A DNA stretch of 39,744 nt from Zoogloeaceae bacterium. GTDB lineage: Bacteria; Pseudomonadota; Gammaproteobacteria; Burkholderiales; Rhodocyclaceae. A program made the translations under genes and the position numbers. How positions within the stretch are numbered: the first letter of the stretch is position 1; each line of letters opens with the position of its first letter. The notes below the pieces were generated by a model, which saw nothing but the letters and a program-made list of their open reading frames with translations, made no database searches and was not told where the DNA came from. Positions 37,000 to 39,744 of the stretch are shown piece after piece. The stretch spans positions 1 to 39,744 of the forward strand of contig JAISWQ010000171.1 of assembly GCA_031271025.1 (NCBI GenBank), read 5' to 3'.

Positions 37000-37518
37000 A
37001 TGGCACGGCGCACTAGTCTACGCGAATTCCAGCAATACCTGAATGATCGTCTGGGGAGTCTTGCCCAGAGCGATCACGGTTCGTCGTCCCTGTTGGGAGT
37101 CGAGGCCGGAGGGCGGCGCTGGTTGTTTGATCTTGCCGAATCCGGCGAGATTGTTCCTCCTCCTCCTCTGACGAGTGTTCCTCTGACCCATCCTTTCTTT
37201 CTGGGTCTGGCGAACATCCGGGGCAACCTCTATGCGGTGACGGATTTTTCAGGCTTTACCGGGGAAGCGCCGATTTCCCAGAATGCGCCTTCTGCCCGAC
37301 TGTTGCTGGTGGGCGTCAAACAGGGTAACAACGCGGCGCTTCTGGTGCAACGCATTCTGGGGCTGCGCCGTCTTGAAGATTTCGAGGCGGCAGCGCCAAG
37401 CGAAGATGCGCCCGAATGGGATGTGGGCGTTCTGACGGATGCGGATGGGCAGGCGTGGCACCGTGTTGACCTGAAGATCCTGCTTTCTGATTCCTCTTTC
37501 ATGAATATTGCGGCCTGA
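37000..37518 (+). CDS. pilI: CheW-like adaptor PilI
   Basis: PilI couples the receptor PilJ to the histidine kinase. The product has 172 residues: a basic N-terminal helix ([17 protein letters not shown]), then a CheW fold with [39 protein letters not shown] and [25 protein letters not shown] 37000 is used; an in-frame TTG at 36991, right after the pilH stop, would add three residues and cannot be excluded because neither has a strong ribosome binding site. Confidence 0.9.
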   Translation: MARRTSLREFQQYLNDRLGSLAQSDHGSSSLLGVEAGGRRWLFDLAESGEIVPPPPLTSVPLTHPFFLGLANIRGNLYAVTDFSGFTGEAPISQNAPSARLLLVGVKQGNNAALLVQRILGLRRLEDFEAAAPSEDAPEWDVGVLTDADGQAWHRVDLKILLSDSSFMNIAA

Positions 37519-37535
37519 CTGCGCGGAGAAACACT

Positions 37536-39608
37536 ATGGCACTATTTGGCAAAAAGAAACCAGTTTCTGATGAGGGGACGTCGGCCTTGCCGGAATTTGC
37601 GTCCGCATTGGGAGATGGCGAGAGAAAAAAAACGGGGACACGGAATCCTTACCAGCAAATGCGCTGGCTGGTGGTTTTCTTGGTGGTTCTGGTGGTCGTG
37701 ATCGGTCTTTTGGTGTTCATGGCAAATACCCGTTCCGCGAACAATACGGCCTACGTTGGCGCAGCGGGTGAGTTGCGGATGTTGTCGCAGCGTCTAGCCA
37801 AACTGGCGGGGCAGGTGATGCAGGCCGATCCTGCTGCTGCGGCTCCGCTGAAGGCCGCGCGGGCTGACTTTTCCTCCCTGCTGGAGCAGTTGTCGGTCGG
37901 TGGGGACATCAAGGGGGTGCAGGTGCCAGCGTCTCCGGTCAAATTCGAGCTGGACGAACTGAAAACGATCTGGGCGAAGACAGAAGCGGATGCCACAGTG
38001 CTGATCAAACAGGAACAGCATCTGGCGGAACTGGTCAAAGGGGTTTCTTTCCTGCTGGCGAGCAATGACGAACTCTTCACGCTGACGGAGAAGGTACTGA
38101 ATGCCCATTCCGGCGATGTCAAGGTGGCGCGGCAGATGCTCATGATGACTCAACGGATTGCCAAGAACGCGCGTCTTTTGACCGGAGCCGAGAAAATCAA
38201 TCCGGGGGCGACCTATGTTCTGGCGAGCGACGCCAATGAATTCAAGGCATCACTGGAATATCTTTCCGGGAGCACCCACGATGCGGCGCAAAAAGAACTT
38301 CTGGATCAGTTGAATACCCTCTTTGCCGATCAGTACAAGACGATCAGCAGCATCTTGCCCAACCTGAACCAATTGAACAAGTCGAAGGAGGCGGGCGCGA
38401 ACATCATCAAGGAAAGCGACCATCTGCTGGAAGCGACCAACACTCTGGCCGAGGCCTATCAGCATGAATCGACCGATTCACTGATGATGGTGGTTTCCGT
38501 GTTGAGTGTGCTGGCGGTTCTCATTCTTTTCCGCCTCTTCACGGTTTACCGCGCTGACGTGCGCCGCCGCGCTCACGAGGTGGAAGAGCAGCGGGAAGCC
38601 ATAGAAGCCCTGAACCAGCAGAACCAGAGCGCCATTCTGCGCCTGATGAACGAACTGGGCGACCTCGCGGATGGTGACCTCACCACCACGGCAACGGTGT
38701 CGGAAGACATTACGGGCGCGATTGCGGATTCCATCAATTACACGATTGAAGAACTGCGCGGTCTGGTTGGGCGAATCAACGATGCCGCCACGCAGGTTAC
38801 CCAGATGACGGAAATCGCGCGCAAAACCTCTGCTGACCTGCTTGAGGCCGCGCGTCAACAGAGCACGCAGATCAACACGGCGGGTAGTTCGGTGATTCAC
38901 ATGGCACAGTCCATGAGCACGGTGTCCTCGCAGGCAAACCAGTCTGCGGAGGTGGCGCGCGCCTCGCTGGATGCGGCTCAGAGCGGAGCGGCCGCCGTGG
39001 AGGATTCCATCCGCAGCATGAACGAAATCCGTGGGCAGATCCAGGAAACCGCCAAGCGGATCAAGCGTCTGGGTGAATCCTCCCAGGAGATTGGTGAAAT
39101 CGTGGAACTGATTTCCGACATTACCGAACAGACCAACGTGCTGGCGCTGAACGCGGCTATTCAGGCGGCTTCCGCCGGGGATGCCGGACGCGGTTTCAGC
39201 GTGGTTGCGGAAGAAGTGCAGCGATTGGCGGAACGTTCCGCCGAGGCCACAAAGCAGATTGCGGCGATTGTGAAAACGATTCAAACCGATACGCAAGAGG
39301 CCGTTTCCGCGATGGAAGAATCCACTCAGGGCGTGGTGGAGGGGGCGAAGCGTTCCGATGCCGCAGGTCAGGCACTTTCCGGGATCGGCAAGGTGTCGCA
39401 TGACCTGGCTGGACTGATTGAAAACATCTCGGCAGCAACCCAGGAACAGTCCCGCACAGCCACTCGAGTGGCTGGTCTGATGCAGGAGATTCTGGGGATT
39501 ACCGAGCAAACGTCGACGGGCACCAGCCGTACCAGCGAGACTGTTGAAAAACTGGCAACGCTGGCGGCAGAACTCAAGGGTTCGGTGGCCGGTTTCAAAG
39601 TAAGCTGA
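37536..39608 (+). CDS. pilJ: Methyl-accepting chemotaxis protein PilJ
   Basis: PilJ is the membrane receptor of the Pil-Chp system. The 690-residue product has a cytoplasmic N-terminus, a first membrane helix at about 44-64 ([19 protein letters not shown]), a periplasmic region with two PilJ-type sensing repeats ([19 protein letters not shown] and [17 protein letters not shown]), a second helix around 317-337, a HAMP-like segment, and the signalling coiled coil. The hairpin tip ([34 protein letters not shown] region, 529-562) is intact. It follows pilI by 17 bases. Confidence 0.96.
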   Translation: MALFGKKKPVSDEGTSALPEFASALGDGERKKTGTRNPYQQMRWLVVFLVVLVVVIGLLVFMANTRSANNTAYVGAAGELRMLSQRLAKLAGQVMQADPAAAAPLKAARADFSSLLEQLSVGGDIKGVQVPASPVKFELDELKTIWAKTEADATVLIKQEQHLAELVKGVSFLLASNDELFTLTEKVLNAHSGDVKVARQMLMMTQRIAKNARLLTGAEKINPGATYVLASDANEFKASLEYLSGSTHDAAQKELLDQLNTLFADQYKTISSILPNLNQLNKSKEAGANIIKESDHLLEATNTLAEAYQHESTDSLMMVVSVLSVLAVLILFRLFTVYRADVRRRAHEVEEQREAIEALNQQNQSAILRLMNELGDLADGDLTTTATVSEDITGAIADSINYTIEELRGLVGRINDAATQVTQMTEIARKTSADLLEAARQQSTQINTAGSSVIHMAQSMSTVSSQANQSAEVARASLDAAQSGAAAVEDSIRSMNEIRGQIQETAKRIKRLGESSQEIGEIVELISDITEQTNVLALNAAIQAASAGDAGRGFSVVAEEVQRLAERSAEATKQIAAIVKTIQTDTQEAVSAMEESTQGVVEGAKRSDAAGQALSGIGKVSHDLAGLIENISAATQEQSRTATRVAGLMQEILGITEQTSTGTSRTSETVEKLATLAAELKGSVAGFKVS

Positions 39609-39630
39609 GCGCCAAAGGAAGCCATCATTC

Positions 39631-39744
39631 ATGAATGCTGTTACGGACTTCGATCTTGGCCCACTGACGTGGGTCAAAGGGGAGATCGGAATTGCCCTGG
39701 AAGGGGCGACGGAAAATCTTGCGCAATTTCGCGCGCAAGGGGAT
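39631..39744 (+). CDS. pilL: Start of a PilL/ChpA-like hybrid histidine kinase
   Basis: Only the first 38 codons are in the window. The peptide MNAVTDFDLGPLTWVKGEI and the following IALEGATENL resemble the N-terminus of PilL/ChpA, whose start carries an Hpt-like FimL domain. The position right after pilJ, 22 bases on, with AAGGA upstream of the ATG, fits the standard pilGHIJL order. Domain content beyond this cannot be seen. Confidence 0.75.
   Translation, partial: MNAVTDFDLGPLTWVKGEIGIALEGATENLAQFRAQGD

Overview
The window carries housekeeping DNA of a GC-rich Gram-negative bacterium. Gene content and order point to a betaproteobacterium: a dcw cluster with a MurE-MurF fusion, the blocks purH-purD and dusB-fis, ftsY-ftsE-ftsX, rpoH, hemL-thiE, and a Pil-Chp chemosensory operon. 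The genus cannot be fixed from sequence reading alone.

Layout: (1) 1-204 is the C-terminal end of an autotransporter-type outer-membrane barrel. (2) 205-1816 has no protein gene. It holds a patch of palindromic and tandem repeats, a long hairpin, the RNase P RNA gene with its promoter, and a stretch with a strong terminator that may end a small transcript. (3) 1817-20684 is an almost complete division and cell wall cluster on the + strand: mraZ, rsmH, ftsL, ftsI, murE-murF, mraY, murD, ftsW, murG, murC, ddlB, ftsQ, ftsA, ftsZ, a second ftsZ, lpxC. Most neighbours overlap by 1-4 bases. murB is not here. (4) 20763-22499 is glnK-amtB on the - strand, behind a sigma-54 promoter and an NtrC site. 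(5) 22990-27307 is purH-purD and dusB-fis, both on the - strand. (6) 27472-32025 is an iron-trafficking protein gene, recN, and ftsY-ftsE-ftsX on the + strand. (7) 32063-35962 on the - strand holds a secreted protein of unknown function, rpoH behind a CIRCE operator, and thiE-hemL. (8) 36186-39744 is pilG-pilH-pilI-pilJ and the start of a pilL/chpA-like kinase on the + strand.

The main surprise is the tandem pair of ftsZ genes. The duplication includes the ribosome binding site and the terminator hairpin. The second copy has a changed GTP-binding signature and a very short C-terminal linker but keeps the C-terminal membrane-partner peptide, so a specialised or regulatory second division tubulin is plausible. 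Other points of note are the CIRCE operator over the rpoH promoter, a repeat element that supplies the lpxC stop codon, and two genes (murG and the secreted protein) each broken by what looks like one missing base in a short homopolymer. The latter may be sequencing errors.

All family assignments rest on recognised motifs and gene order. No database search was possible.
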